Assembly: GCA_022539475.1 (NCBI GenBank)
Contig: VCMS01000140.1
Span: 203,437-267,436, forward strand
DNA from: Gracilaria domingensis
Taxonomy: Eukaryota; Rhodophyta; Florideophyceae; Gracilariales; Gracilariaceae
Direction of reading: 5' to 3'
DNA: 64,000 nt
In this document: positions 39,901 through 52,339 of the stretch, piece by piece
Position numbering within the stretch: the stretch's first letter is position 1
Layout: the number at the start of each line of letters is the position of its first letter
Translations under genes and position numbers: made by a program
The notes under the pieces: generated by a model
Database searches by the model: none
The model's input: the letters and a program-made list of their open reading frames with translations, nothing else
What the model was told of the DNA's origin: nothing

Positions 39901-41011
39901 GGGCAATATATGATCTGAAACAGTCTAACTCTATCTGGAGTCGGTTATTTACTGAGAGATTATAGTACCTGGGGCTCAAGCAATGCCTGGCAGGCCCATG
40001 TTTCCTCTACAAGAACTGGGAGGGACATCACTTGTGGATACTGTTGTATGTGGATGACATCCTGGTAATCGGGGATGACTCCAAGGCCATCAATGATATG
40101 AAAGTAATGCTCTCTGCCGAGTTTGAGATGAAGGAATGCTCTAGCGAGGACAGGTTTCTTGGCGTGTACATCCAACGCAGAACAGATGGCACCAAATTGC
40201 ACCAACAACCTGCAGTGGAACGGGTTTTACAACGCTTCAGCATGGCCGACTCCAAGCCAGTTGCCACACCGCTTAGCACTGGATACAAACCGGAATGTGC
40301 GTCGGAGGCAGAACGATATGCGCCAAAAATCGTGTATCAAGAGGCAATCGGGTCACTTCTGTATCTGTTCACCCGGACGAGACCAGATATCTCTGCTGCC
40401 GTGAACATTCTTCACGAGCCCAAGCGGACCAAACTGTGATGCATTGGGCGGCAGTGAAGCGAATCATGCGCTATCTCAACGGTACGAGAGACTACGGTTA
40501 CATATCATGAACAACGGAAGACAGGAACCTGTGTTGTGCGCATATGCGTACGCCGGTTAGGCCGGAGATGACGAAGACCGCAAATCAACAAGCGGATTTT
40601 GTGTATTTCTTTATGGAAGCGCCATCTTCTGGAGGTCCTTGAAGCAGGCATGCATTGCTACCTCGACAACCGAGGCAGAATACATTTCCTTATCAGAATG
40701 TTATAAGCTTGTCAAGTGGGTACTCAATATTCTGCATGAAACAAGGCTAGTGGCTGTTCAGAGCCCTACTGAGATCTACGAAGACAATACGGGTGTTATC
40801 GAATGGGCTAAGGGTGGAAGGAGGGCTAAGCATATCGACTTACGCTACCACTTTGTAGAGGATGGGGTTCAAGAAGGCAAGATTGTTTTAAGACACAGTC
40901 GAACAGAGGACATGGTCGTGGATATTTTTACTAAGGCTACACCTGAGAACTGCCATCGGCAACTATGCGTAATGCTTCGAGTTGGCAGTTGCTCTGAAGG
41001 CATGGGAGGGA

Positions 41012-41322
41012 TGTTGGTATGAATGCGCCATCAAGCACTCGAACGCATCGCATGAGACCTACTGGTTCTGTCATGTGTCTATCTCGCACCGCATTGACAG
41101 CATACATGAGATAATGAGTCTAGAAGTTTTACGTGAACTCTACGATATTTATGCTTTTGATAGAATATCCAGTATGTGTGGCTCCCTGCAGCTGAACGAC
41201 AGGTTTGGCCAAAAGTTTGTAGTACCTTTGATTTTGGCAGCGTTTTGCCAAGGTACGCTTCCTATATAAGGGAGGTTGAATTCCTGAGTACAAACTAGAA
41301 GTAAACTCAACTGCCCACAACA
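41012..41322 (+). repeat. Copia-C 3' LTR
   Basis: 311 bases, partner of 35115-35431, followed by TACCT. A purine-rich tract (GGCATGGGAGGGA) directly precedes it. Confidence 0.85.
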
Positions 41323-42502
41323 TACCTTTGCTCAGTAACTTGAGCTGTCGAAGAAACGGTCTCAACAATTACAACTCGCTATCAATCCTGATATAACGCG
41401 CTCCAAAACTACGATTTTCATGAAAATGAGAGCATGCATCAACAGTAAGGAATAGATTCAAAGAAGATATGGAGGGCAAGAGAGCACTTACTGTACAGAA
41501 AGGTTATGGGAATGCTAAAAGGATGATTTGACAGTGAGAGAAGAGAAGAAAACAAATTAAAAATAGCAAGCAAGTGGTAGGTAGTCGATTTGGTGCAAAT
41601 TCACGTGCGCGAAAAAAGCAGTGGCATATCAAAAAAGCATCCACGACTTTTTCACTTCCTGCTCTCTGTACAAATAGTGACAGTTGCAGAACCCTCCAAT
41701 AGAGCCAACACGAACCCTGTCTAAATCTGGGCAGCTCTGTTCTTCGCGTTCCGTGGAAGGTAGAGAGGGGTAAAACTTGCACTAGATACAGATGATTACG
41801 GCGCTCCACAGCGGCAGGGTATATCCATGTCAATGGAGTTGGGCGAAACGAACGAGGGAGGAGCCGCCCAACCGAGCACTGACTGGCGAGATCTGGAACT
41901 ATATCTAAACTGTGCAGGCCAAACCTGTATAACAGTTCAGAGTAGATAAAGCCGTATGACGGAAATAATAACGATGAAACAAAAGATAATGTGCTGTGAC
42001 GATGGTCTAGGACTTCTGAGTGGTAGAGATATATAGCGACGCCCGAGATGCGGCGGCGTAGCCCGGTTAGAGACGAAGAACCGTTCGCATGCCACAAGAA
42101 GCTAGAGACAAGGGCCTCTTTAAGTTTTACTTCCAGTAACGTTGCAGCAAGTGGCGGCAAGTGCCGATACTTATATACGGCACTTAGAAACATCAAGCTA
42201 AAATACCTAATTATCCGGCGCTGCCGTCCAATACTCTAAAAGTGTGAAACCGTGGCCGGTTTGCCACGGCACACTCAGCATCGGGCCAATGCAGCACACG
42301 TGTGCAGAAACACGAACCTTCCTAGTCATACCCTAAAATAGAGCCATTGCTACAGTAGCCTCTCATAACATGAGATGTGGAAGTCGGTAACGGATCAACG
42401 AAATATGAAAAGCACCTCAGTGCATCCCCAGCAAGGGCATTTTGCTACATCTCCCCCTTCTCAGGCTGAGACACCGACGTCGTTGGCTCGACGTGCCTCG
42501 CG
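41323..42502. other. Sequence right of Copia-C, no gene supported
   Basis: Continues the repeat into which Copia-C inserted. A 230-codon minus-strand open frame (41504-42196) is present but its composition is not convincing. A small inverted repeat (CCGTGGC / GCCACGG) lies near 42,250. Confidence 0.4.
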
Positions 42503-43784
42503 ATGAGGGTATATAAAGATGTCCCTCAAGACGGGGCTACCGAGAACTGTTCGGAACCAGACACACCTCTTGTGACGACAACCCCCGAAGTTTTCAACAC
42601 ACCGGCGATGTCTCACAATGACTCCAACGCTCCTCACGCTACTCCGTCCTCCACGGCTAGCATGCAAGTTTCCAACTCGACGTTCCGGTGCGTACCTCTT
42701 GCGCAGTCGGCGGCTGCTTCTCAGCCGGATTCTTTGGGACAAGGTCACGCTCCAACTCATGCTGATTCTGTACCCGTGTGGGACTGGTTCAATGCGGAGA
42801 TGCCAGCGACGCTGGGTGATTGGCCTACAGCAGACGCGTTGCGCATCCGGGATCCGCATCGGCACAGTTTCCTTTTCGCCCAAGCTCCCTGGCTTGAAAT
42901 CGAAGCCGTTCGGGATACAGAGCTCGTCGACTCATACGCTGTCGACGGTCAAGTCCCTGGTGAGCTTCCTACAGATGTAACCCGCTCTTGGGATTGGATA
43001 GCCCCCGTTGCCGTCCCTCCGAATTGCCTGTTTGTAGGTCGAAAAGAGACGAGAAAGTTTGCTCCTAACGAGATGGTCCGCATTGCGTACGCGCGACACT
43101 TCCGAGCTCCAAACGAGCATCCGGTTCCGGTACAGTACCGGTACAGTACCGGTGTGACGTGGCACGTTACGGAAATTTCGGCTTGGTCGGCGACGAGAAA
43201 CACCTGGCAAATGCGTTGGACGAGATCGACCGATATTCGGACACCGTTCAGCCTCAGCAGGAGTTGATTCTGTGGGCTGGGCCCATTCTTTGTGCCAAGT
43301 TCTGGTATCTTCGCCGTCCAGCACGGTCGAAGTTCCATGAAGGCCTCCAATTCGAGAGGAAATGGCGCTCCCGCTTCGGGGTACTGGTGCCGTACCAATG
43401 TACGGAGGTTGAGCGAATCGCTAGACATTCCTACAGTGAGCGCTATCTGCTGCTGCTAGCGTTCTGGCAGGCGGTCGAACTCCCTTGAGGGTGCCATGTC
43501 GAGTTCCGCGCTGCCTAACGTATGTAGGATCCTGCTTCATGAACGATCCGCCTCGCGGCATTTGGAGCATCCTGGCGACAGAATGGACCGTTTGCGTTGC
43601 GGCTTTCCTCCTCGTAGAGTCGTACGATTCCTACCGACTATGCTTCGTTCCGGAGCTCATTCGGCAGACGATTCGGGCACTGGATCTCTTCAAAGTACTC
43701 GGCTCGGTACGCAATGCGCGCGAAGCCACCGCGTTGGTTGACGTCATTGACCAGATTAACTGGGATGAGGTGCTTGATAGCTAG
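42503..43784 (+). pseudogene. Unknown open-frame remnants
   Basis: Three overlapping plus-strand open stretches in different frames (42503-43267, 43159-43488, 43485-43784) that look coding one after another. The first has a Ser/Thr/Pro-rich start and then an ordered part (WDWFNAEMPATLGDWPTADA, PNCLFVGRKETRKFAPNEMV). The second has DEIDRYSDTVQPQQELILWA and HSYSERYLLLLAFWQAVELP. The third has RALDLFKVLGSVRNAREATA. Together about 400 residues of unrecognised protein with about two breaks. It could be a fossil element protein or a worn host gene. Confidence 0.4.
43127..43153. repeat. Short tandem palindrome CCGGTACAGTA
   Basis: Two and a half copies of a CCGGTACAGTA-type unit, itself nearly palindromic, at the border of two open stretches. 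Looks like a slippage product. Confidence 0.6.
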
Positions 43785-44830
43785 GTTTCCGATGGCGTTC
43801 GTTGGCAGTCTGAACGTTCTCCATGACAGAATGTCAATGCCGGCGACTTCGTATATTTTGACCCATGGATCTGGGAGATAATTGAACCGGCTGAGGCGGC
43901 TGGTCGCCACCGAGAGGACAGACACATCCCGGAAGGGCACCCACGTGGGTTCATATACATCGATGACGACGGCGATGAACCTGCCGAAGGAGGAGGCCAC
44001 GTGGATGAGGGAAGCCCCACGAAGCAGAGAACGAGCAGGAGCCCGAAGCAATGAGAGACCACACGAAGTTGGGGCTGTTGACCCACCCGCAGTAGCGGCT
44101 CCCGCTCCGACCAGACCCTGGGCTCAGGACGTGGCATCCGCCGGGGGCGGCAGTTCCAGTCTCAATCTGCGAGCGGCAGTTTTTCGCGACTTCCTTCGAG
44201 GCGTGGAGCAGCCGTCCCTGATACGCTAACCGACGAGTCGGAACTACAAGCCATAGCGGCGTAGCACTTCTCCGGAGCTCCCAGTAGGGGGAGCACCCCA
44301 GGTGCTGGGCCACCCGGCGCGTAATTTCTTTCGGCTCGGAATCCCGGACGGGCTAAGGTAGTCCGTAGTACACCCCGATGATAAGGGCTAGACTCAATAG
44401 TTAGAGGTAAACTTCTCCAGCCTTGCTGGCTTGGCTCATAATTTTTGTCTTTTTGTTCTTCTCCTTCTCGGTGGGCAGTACCTCGGTCGAGGCTGTTGCG
44501 ATTAGCCCATCGATTGGGAGTAACTGCAGAAAGCGGCTGTACCTACTCTTCTTTTTCCAGTTTCCTGGCTTCTTCTTCGTATTATTCTTATCCACAGTAC
44601 TGTGGCTCCTTTGCTTCTCTTAAGTAACGTCTGCGATAGGGGGCTCAGTCCGTTTAAGACTGCTGTGGTCCAATTTGATGTAGGTTGTCAACCCCCTTGG
44701 GCCTTGTTTAGCGTAGCCGCCGGTATCGGCGTCCGTGTTCGACAATGGTACTGTAGGACCTTAGAGCGAGGTAAGTGCTCGATAGGCTCGTGTGTGTCCT
44801 TCGATGTGGGACAGACGTCCCTGTGAGATA
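43785..44830. other. No gene supported
   Basis: Weak open frames on both strands only. A GC-rich segment near 44,270-44,320 (GAGCTCCCAGTAGGGGGAGC) can fold. The remainder is unremarkable. Confidence 0.35.
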
Positions 44831-45262
44831 AATTGATGTGCAATGGATGTCCATCGGATGAAATTTTAGGACATCTATAGGATATCAGTCGGATATCTGC
44901 GCATCCAGGATATCCGAATGATATGCCGTGGTACCCCGTTGGATGCGCCTAATTGATGCCATTTGCATGTCCTTTAGATGTACAAAAACTATTCCAAAGA
45001 TATTCATATGATGCACGAGGATATGTCCCATGGATGTCCGGAAATCCAGGGTGCATCATTTGGACATCACAAAATCCAATGGGCATCTCTCCGTACATCA
45101 TATGCGTATCAGGCGGTTATCATTTGGGTATACTTCATGCATCATCTGAGCATCATTTACGTATATCATATGGACATCTTGAGGAAATCAAGTGGACACC
45201 TTGAGGTTTCGTAATTCTAATATGGGTTATCTTGGGGATATCATCCAGACATCACTTAACCT
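44831..45262. repeat. Degenerate short-period satellite of GGATATCC-like words
   Basis: At least a dozen copies of GGATATC, GGATGTCC or GGACATC within about 430 bases, along with many CATCAT and CATATG words. Spacing is irregular, roughly 20-40 bases. The words are palindromes or near-palindromes, so the pattern shows on both strands. It looks like a worn simple satellite. Confidence 0.65.
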
Positions 45263-46434
45263 CTCTGGGCGTACCAACGCACTCGATACAATATCTCTCC
45301 ATCAGAGGCGTAGCCGTGACTTATCAGACGGTCTATACCATATTCCCTGTCAAAAACACGCTGCTCTATATGCGGTTTGGCCATTTTCTCCTCTTTTGAG
45401 GTGTCGCTGATGGTGTTCCCGTTGTGGGCGTCGTCTCTAGTCAGCGTCCGTACTGACGGCAGTGCGTTCTGTACCCCAGGTGGTTCTGGTGACGATGGTG
45501 TTTTCCTGACATTCAGGCTTCCAGATTTCTGTCTTTCCTTCCCGTATTGTTGGGCTGTGACCTTACTTTGGTCTTCTCAAATAGCGATCTTCCGGCGTTC
45601 CGGCAAGATCTCCCGTCGTCAGGGTTAACTTTCCACATTGCGGTGTGGCAGCGAGTGGTGCTGTGGCGTGCTCCGCGGCGGCGTTTCTTCACTCAGTGCT
45701 GGAGAAGAGGCCTGCGCCGTTGCACGGCTGTGGGTTGCCGATTCAAATTCTGAATTCCCGTTTTCAGCGGCCGCGAGCCTTACAGCGGGCACGTGCCCGG
45801 CTCGTGTGCTGTCATCCTCCACTGGAAGCGGATACCCGGCGGGGCCAGACACTTGGCGCGTTGTGTGCATGCGTGCGGCATTGGGCTGCTGCTGTCGAAG
45901 ATATCAATCAAATGTTCAATATGTTTCGTGGCAACGCATGTGCGTGACATGCAATTACAGGAATATCATAAGATTATTTATTGGGTATCATAAGTATTTT
46001 TCTAACGTGTCTGGTGCTAATAAGGACAGGAAACAGTTGAGAACAAGATGAAGTGTTCATTTTGTGCAACCGGGGAAACGCTAAGAAGTAGCATGAAAGG
46101 GAAGCTTTTACAGTAGATAGATGACTTCTCTACAATTATCTTATCATCATTAGCAACTATCAGTAAAGAAATTCAGATCCAATTCGTTCGCAAAGCGGAG
46201 CGGGAGACCGCGCAGCATTTGCGCTGCAACTACTTAAGGGACGTTAAAAAACCACGCATTACAATGCGCGTACATGCGTTTGACATCAACCTATCCTGGA
46301 AGAGGAATCGACAGTTTTAGCCGGATACAGCTCTACTGAGAGCCGGAGTCGACGGTTACATCTGTGAGAATAGTCTAGTTTCGTTGGGAACCAGGACTAC
46401 TAGACATCTACTGCTGGGCTGTATTGTCTGGTAG
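45263..46434. other. No gene supported
   Basis: About 1.2 kb with several short open frames, none with a family pattern. It may include the end repeat of the adjacent Gypsy element, but no matching partner was found. Confidence 0.35.
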
Positions 46435-49400
46435 TCAATTTATTGGACTAAAGCACGGGAAATATTGACAGCTGCCCACTGGCTTTTGCGTATCCGCTCG
46501 CCAAATCGGCGGTTGCCTCCGTGTTCTCAAGGGCTTCATCTCCTGATGCTTCACTAAAATCTCCCGAAATCGGGTCTGCCGTAACAGCCCGGTCTCTTTC
46601 GAATAACTTTCGCCCCGAACTTCCGGCTTTCCTTGATGCAGTCTCGCTCCCGCTGTCGGTCCCCGACTGCGGCAAACCTGCACTTCCCGCGTGCGACGCG
46701 GCTAGAGTCGTGAGTGGGGCATCTTCTTTCGACGCACCGGCCTCTCTTGCACAACTGGAGCGGGCTCCTGGACTTTCGTTCGTGACGGGAATGCAATACT
46801 ATCCGCGAGCGAAGCGGCGGCTTCTGCGGTAACTTCACTTTGGCGTCCTTCCGGGTTTCCAGCTTGGTGCTTCGCCGAGGTGCTGCTTTCCCCGAGAGGT
46901 CTTCGCAGTGACTGTGCATTAGTCCGTTCCTTGCGGTTCTCCGGATCTGTGTGGCTCTATGACGTGCGATCGTGAGAAGGCTGCCTGTGGGGCCGACTCC
47001 GTCGACGAAGGCGACAACGACAAAGAGTGACCTGCCTCCTCCCTCTCCTTAGTTGGAGCATCGAGGGCGGTGGTCAGTATTCTTCTGAGGGGGCAGTATC
47101 CGCGTGTGCACAAGAGCGGCGGCAGAGACTGACTGGCGAGGTTCCGATACCGCCGGCAAATCGGAAAGTCCGTGGTTTGGATGCGGCAGTATCGATGGCT
47201 GTTTCCACAGCAGATGTAGCAGTAGCCGTTGTTTCCGGTTTTGTTTCCTGAGAATAAGGCGATTGCCCAGGCGTTACGCGAGATCGCGAAAAACGCTCGT
47301 GCTCTCCCTTGAAGTCAAGGAAAACCGTGGCGTCTGTAACTGAAGTGACCCTGTAGGGACCGTACGCGATAGGAGAAAGCTTGTGGCGCTTCTCCTTCTC
47401 GGGGTTATAGTATTCTTTCTGTAGGAAGTCATAGCTATCTTCCCTGATCTGAGGGGCATTTTTGCACACTATGGTGTCAAAGTTCCGCTTGTAGGCGGCG
47501 TATGCCTTCGAGATATTTCGCTTAACCGTAGGAATGATCTTCGTGCGCCAGCCCTTCCACGCGTCCCGGTGTAGGCGGGACGAGGGGAACTTATCCAATA
47601 TTGGCTGTGGCTCGATGACCGCCAACGGTGGAACGTGTGATAGCAAGAGCTCGAACGGCGAGATCTGAGCAATGCGATAAACCTGCGTATTGTAGGAATA
47701 TGTCACCGCATCGTTGTATGGATCCCATTACGTCGGGTTATCGGCAACAAACTTCCGACATGTATTAAGCATAGTGCGGTTGAATCGCTCGACTTGGCCG
47801 TTACTCTGCGGATGATACGTTTTCATGAACCAATTCTAGATCTGCATGAATTCGACAGATATCCTGAAAGAACTTTGCCGCAAACTTCGATCTGTTATTC
47901 GATAGTAGATCGATCAGAGGTCCGTAGACAAAAACCCACTGCGTAAGGAAGGCTTGGGCGACCGCACTGGCGGTAATAGTCTTGAGGGGCACAGTCCGTA
48001 CCAGCTTAGAAAAGCAGTCGGTGTAACCAGTGGAAACCGGTGTCCCCGGCGGGTTGCGTATGAGCTCGCCGAGTATGTCAATTGCCACGAACTCGAGTGG
48101 GGCCCTAGCGCGGAAGAGTACCAACTGTTTGGAATACTTTCTCACTTCGACGCCGTTCTTTGCGCAATCAGAACATCCACGAATAATGGCGTACGCATCA
48201 AGAGCCATAGCTGGCCAGTAGAAGTCCTTCCTTAAGATGTAGTACAACTTCCTGCCACCAGGGTGGGCCGACAAGTTCGCATAATGCGACAAGTGTAGCA
48301 CTCGAGGTTGGAGCCAGTGGGGAACCGGAATCTGTGTCGTGTTTCTGACAGTTCTGATGAGAAATTCCTGGTCGTTCGTGACAAATGGCAAGCGAGCTCC
48401 ACCGTTGCAACGGGCACGAATTTCGGCACAAGACGGACCAGTGTGCTGTTCCCAGATGAGTTCTTCCGGCGTAAATGGTACGAAAGAGCCCGCAACGGGC
48501 GTTGTGTCCGAAACCGCTAGAACGGCATCTTAGAGGTCCCAACCTTCCGAGTCATCATCGGCATCGCTCGAGCCGTCTTTTGCAAGGAAGCACGGTATCT
48601 CCAGATCATCGACTGGCTCGGCTTCAGCCGCTGTTTCCCAGTGGGAAAGCGCATCAGCCTGTGTATTCAGAAGTTCTTTCTTGTACCGAATCTCGAAATC
48701 GAACTAGGCAAACCGGAGTCTCCACCGCATCAAGCGGCCAGATGGCCCTACAATAGAGAGTAGCGAGCGCAAGGGCGAATGATCGGTACGAACAATAAAA
48801 CGAGTCCCCACTAGGTAGGCGCGCAATGTCTGTAGTGCTCAGACCACTGCGAAGCACTATTTCTCGGACACCGAGTAATTCCTCTCGTGAACGTTGAGAA
48901 TTAGTGACCAATAACCGATTGGCAAACGTTCACCATCCTCTGTGGTCTGGAAAATAGCGCAGCCCAACCTGATAGTTGCTCGCATCTGTATCTATGGCAT
49001 ACGAAAGACCCGCCCTGAGTAAGGATAAGACCGGTGGCAATTTCACCGCGTCAAAAAGCGACGAGAAGGCCGCAGCCTTGCGGTCGTTGAATTCTACCTG
49101 GTCGACTGGCTGTCCTTTGTGAAGGAGCTCGTTCAATGCAGCTGCAATGTCTGCGAAATGCAGGATAGAACGACGGTAGACATTACAAATGCCAAGAAAA
49201 GATCGGAGTTCCGTTTGAGTCCGCGGTGGCCTTGCCTCTTTGAAGGATTTGACACGCGGTTCGTCTATCGATAGCCGTCCTGGACGGATGACATGGCCGA
49301 GATACCTGAAGTTTTCGGTAAAGAACTCGCACTTCTTCAGCTTCAGTGAAATGCCAACATCGCGTAGGATTCGCAACACATCTCGTACGTGGGTCATGTG

Positions 49401-51750
49401 CTTCTCCAGGTTACTGAGATAGACACTAATATCGTCCAGGTAAACCAGGCAAGTCTTCCACTTGAAGTGGGCGAGCAAAATGTGCACAGCTCGTTGAAAT
49501 GTGGCTGGTGCGTTTGTCAAACCGAGCGGCATCTGGCTGAACCGGTACAATCCTTGATGACAAATCGAGGCAATCTTGTCACGGTCTTCACCCTTACGGA
49601 GACTTTCTAATAGCTCCAATTAGCGTCTAGGGTTGTGAACACTTTCACGTTGCCCAAAGAGTCGATGAATTCATCCATTTGTGGGATAGAATACACATCC
49701 TTAATCGCGGCTGCGTTCAACTTGCGGTAGTCGATACAGAAACGCCAAGACCCACCAGCTTTGGGCCCGAGCACCACTGGCGATGCCGATGGTGACTGAG
49801 CCGGCTCAATAACTTCAATGTGGAGCATTTTCTCTTCTTAAGCCTTCTTCTCTTCCCGAGCTGCCGGTCCTGTTCTGTAAGGGTTCTGTGAGATTGGCCG
49901 CCTGTTCGGCATTATACCGATCCGATGTTCGTTTATTCCAATCTTACCGAGCATGCCATCCCACATGGGCGTGACCTCCTGAAACATATGCCGCATCTTA
50001 TCGCGGTGAGTCTCTGGGACATGACTGAAGTCCAGAGACTCGAGCTTCCGTGCTGCATTATCCTCCGCGTCAGCGGTACGTGCTCCCTTCTCATAATCCG
50101 GCGAGGTCCGCATCGCTTCCTCCCACTGATGGCGGTGATTCGCATCCGACGGAGTCGGCTTAGCGTCTCCCGACGAACTGATCGGTCCAGTATTCGATTC
50201 AGAATTGTTCCGTTCCGCGTCCCCCTCCTCAGTTTCGACGATACCGAGAACGTTGGCAGTAGAGACCTGCGTAGGTACTATTGCCACAGGATGTGGAAGC
50301 ATCGAGCCAATGAATTGGTTCTTGACCTACAGTTGTTAGCAACGGCTGAAGTTAGCAACTAATACCGGAAAAGGCTTCTCGGGTTCCATGAGTACAATCC
50401 CGTTAGGAAGGGCAAGCTGGCGTGTCTCGCAAAGCCAAGGTACCGGTTGAGCAGTCTGTAAGTCACATTGTTTGGATGAAACGGAGATCCACATCTCCGA
50501 TTCCGGTGGGATGCAGACAGACCGAACTACTCCGAGCTTCGTCGTCAAGGGTCCGTCAGACGTCGGCTGTTGAGCGGCTGGCAGCGGAACTTGCTTCTTA
50601 AAAGCCCGCTAAAGGGGTTTCCGAACAATCGGTATTTTCGTGCCGTCTTCCACGTCAACGGTTCGTTTTCGCAGTCAAATTGCCTCGACAAAGCGGTCGC
50701 AGAAGTCGCATCCGAGGATATCCGGCGCAGCAAACTGCTTGCAAATTAAGAACTCCAACTGCAGGATGCAACGACCAAGCCTGACAACCAGGTCGATTAC
50801 TCCGACAGTTGAAAGTCGCCTGTTGTTCTCATCTGCGATATCAAGTTGTGGCGTTGCGCACATACGAAACCGCAGGTGCGGCGGAATTAGAGACTGAACC
50901 AAGATATTTGGACCAGCGCCCGTGTCAAGAACGGACAACTGTCGAACCATATACCGGTCAGAAACACCGAGGTCGGCGAACATCTTGTAATGGCGCTTCG
51001 CCATGACCAAGACTCGATCCGGAATCCGGATATTCTTAAACCGTATCCACGGACGACACAAAACGGCAAGGCGTTCAGAGTCCACGTATGAAGTGGCCCT
51101 TTTCTTTGTCAGGATTGTGACCCGGGAGCGAAGCTTCTCAGCCTCCGGCGCTTAGACCCCAGCGCAGGGGACGTCTCTCCATTGCCGAAGGCTCCCATGC
51201 TCAGTCTTTCTGAGCTTCGCCGCCAGTCTGCGGAGCGGAGTGTTTCGCAAGTGCGGCTGCGTTCCCACCTTGAAGCGGTTGGGTTTCCTGTTTCTCAGGC
51301 TGAGTTTCCGCCTTCGCACGAAGGTACGATTTGTCGGGAACACGTTCCCGTTTAGCGGGTTTCAACGACTCATACTGAGGCACGATCTTTGCCATATCCC
51401 TGAGAGGCAACAAGCAATTCGGAGCACTATGCCGGGGCCTTTAACAGGAATGAAAAATGAAATTTCGAAGAAGATCCGCGCGGGAAAGCCGACGTTTCTG
51501 TCGTGGAGGATACGGATACCTCCATCCAGGGCTTTGGTTACGATATCCACCGACATGTGGCACGTGCAAAGCCGGAACGTGTTGACCGGTGTACAGAACG
51601 GAGTCTACGTCGACAGTAGACGGCTCCGCCGTTGACGTCAACTCCGTAGTTGGCATTGAACCATCGGCCTGTAACAGATGTAGATTATCATAACCTCCTT
51701 GAACCGAACCTCGCGAAAGAGGGAGAGACGAGTCCCGCACTTCCACGTGA
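46435..51750 (-). mobile_element. Gypsy-1, broken Ty3/Gypsy LTR retrotransposon
   Basis: Ty3/Gypsy element on the minus strand, read right to left: possible gag tail (51.1-51.75 kb), retropepsin (50,675-51,085, SVLDTGAGPNILV), linker (49.84-50.3 kb), reverse transcriptase (48.93-49.83 kb: WRFCIDYRKLNAAA, FSQMPLGLTNAPATFQRA, CLVYLDDISVY), RNase H region (about 48.5-48.9 kb), integrase (47.8-48.39 kb: HPGGRKLYYILRKDFYWPAM, FVAIDILGEL) and integrase C-terminal part (from 47.7 kb down). No LTR pair could be recognised by eye, so the ends are approximate. It has several breaks, about six or more, which suggests an old copy. Confidence 0.85.
48930..49828 (-). pseudogene. Gypsy-1 reverse transcriptase
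   Basis: Landmarks of the Gypsy polymerase: SPSASPVVLGPKAGGSWRFC, DYRKLNAAAIKD, the QMPLGLTNAPATFQ block, CLVYLDDISVY, then LKLKKCEFF, YLGHVI and LRSFLGICNVYRR, leading into the connection domain. Part of a broken fossil. Confidence 0.9.
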
Positions 51751-52339
51751 AGGAGGTGGAAAACGGCTCTAATTACTTTTAATCAGTCTCACTTGCGTAT
51801 TAGTTCTGACTGTTGAAACAAAGACCAAAGACCGGTGAGGTGGTGCACAGGTAGAACAAAAACCAGTGCGAAACTGCAGAAACTCAATGTCCTCTTAGTT
51901 CTGTGTTGTTGGACCGTATTGGAGGGTCGACTCCTTAGTCTGTTTATGGACTGTAATTCTAAGCAGCTTGTAGACGGAGTTCTTCCGACTCATAGAGAAG
52001 GATTAATCTTATCGAAATTGCACACACTGCGCAATTCACATATCATACTAGACCTAACTGTAGGTCCTTCAGATGCATAGAACGCCATGAGCAATGAAAA
52101 AAAGGTACAAGATGCTATAGTGCCCAATGAACGTGCTGTATCACAAAGGGTTCAATCAAACGGTCACTATTGTAGCGCAATTTGCTTCAGTTGGCGCTTA
52201 CCAGGTGTCATGAGAAAGTCATGTAGCAGTCCCGGAAGATCATCCCGTACATTAGAGAGAGGCTCCCATGTCCTGTCTGAACTGTCCGGGAGACTATCCC
52301 ACTCGACCAGTATCTCAGTACCCGACGATTTCTCTTGAA
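51751..52339. other. Spacer between two Gypsy elements
   Basis: About 590 bases, presumably the ends (LTRs) of one or both flanking elements, but no matching pair was found. No gene supported. Confidence 0.35.

Larger units (their letters stand above)
35115..41322 (+). mobile_element. Copia-C, old Ty1/Copia LTR retrotransposon
   Basis: A 6.2-kb plus-strand Copia element. LTRs are 35115-35431 and 41012-41322, and the target duplication is TACCT (35110-35114 and 41323-41327). Parts in order: long leader holding foreign sequence (35.45-36.95 kb); gag from 37,002 (MEEDTVKKVSRS) with zinc knuckle CSKCGKKGHYKRN; protease (IVDSGATSHH); integrase (about 38.2-39.0 kb); reverse transcriptase (about 39.5-40.4 kb, YVDDILVIGD); and RNase H (40.55-41.0 kb). 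Its gag and pol are close to Copia-B, so both are of one lineage. It is broken in many places, about ten or more. The LTRs are clearly diverged (roughly one base in five or six), so it is old. Confidence 0.9.

Noticed and set aside
41504-42196. 230-codon minus-strand open frame right of Copia-C
   Set aside because: Leu/Ser/Phe/Arg-rich composition, no domain pattern, and it lies in repeat sequence. Probably chance.
44423-44627. Pair of plus-strand frames with hydrophobic stretches (FLFFSFSVGS)
   Set aside because: Arises from a T-rich run; no start context or family support.
45625-46051. Several overlapping frames near 45.6-46.0 kb
   Set aside because: Open on both strands with no consistent pattern; treated as non-coding.
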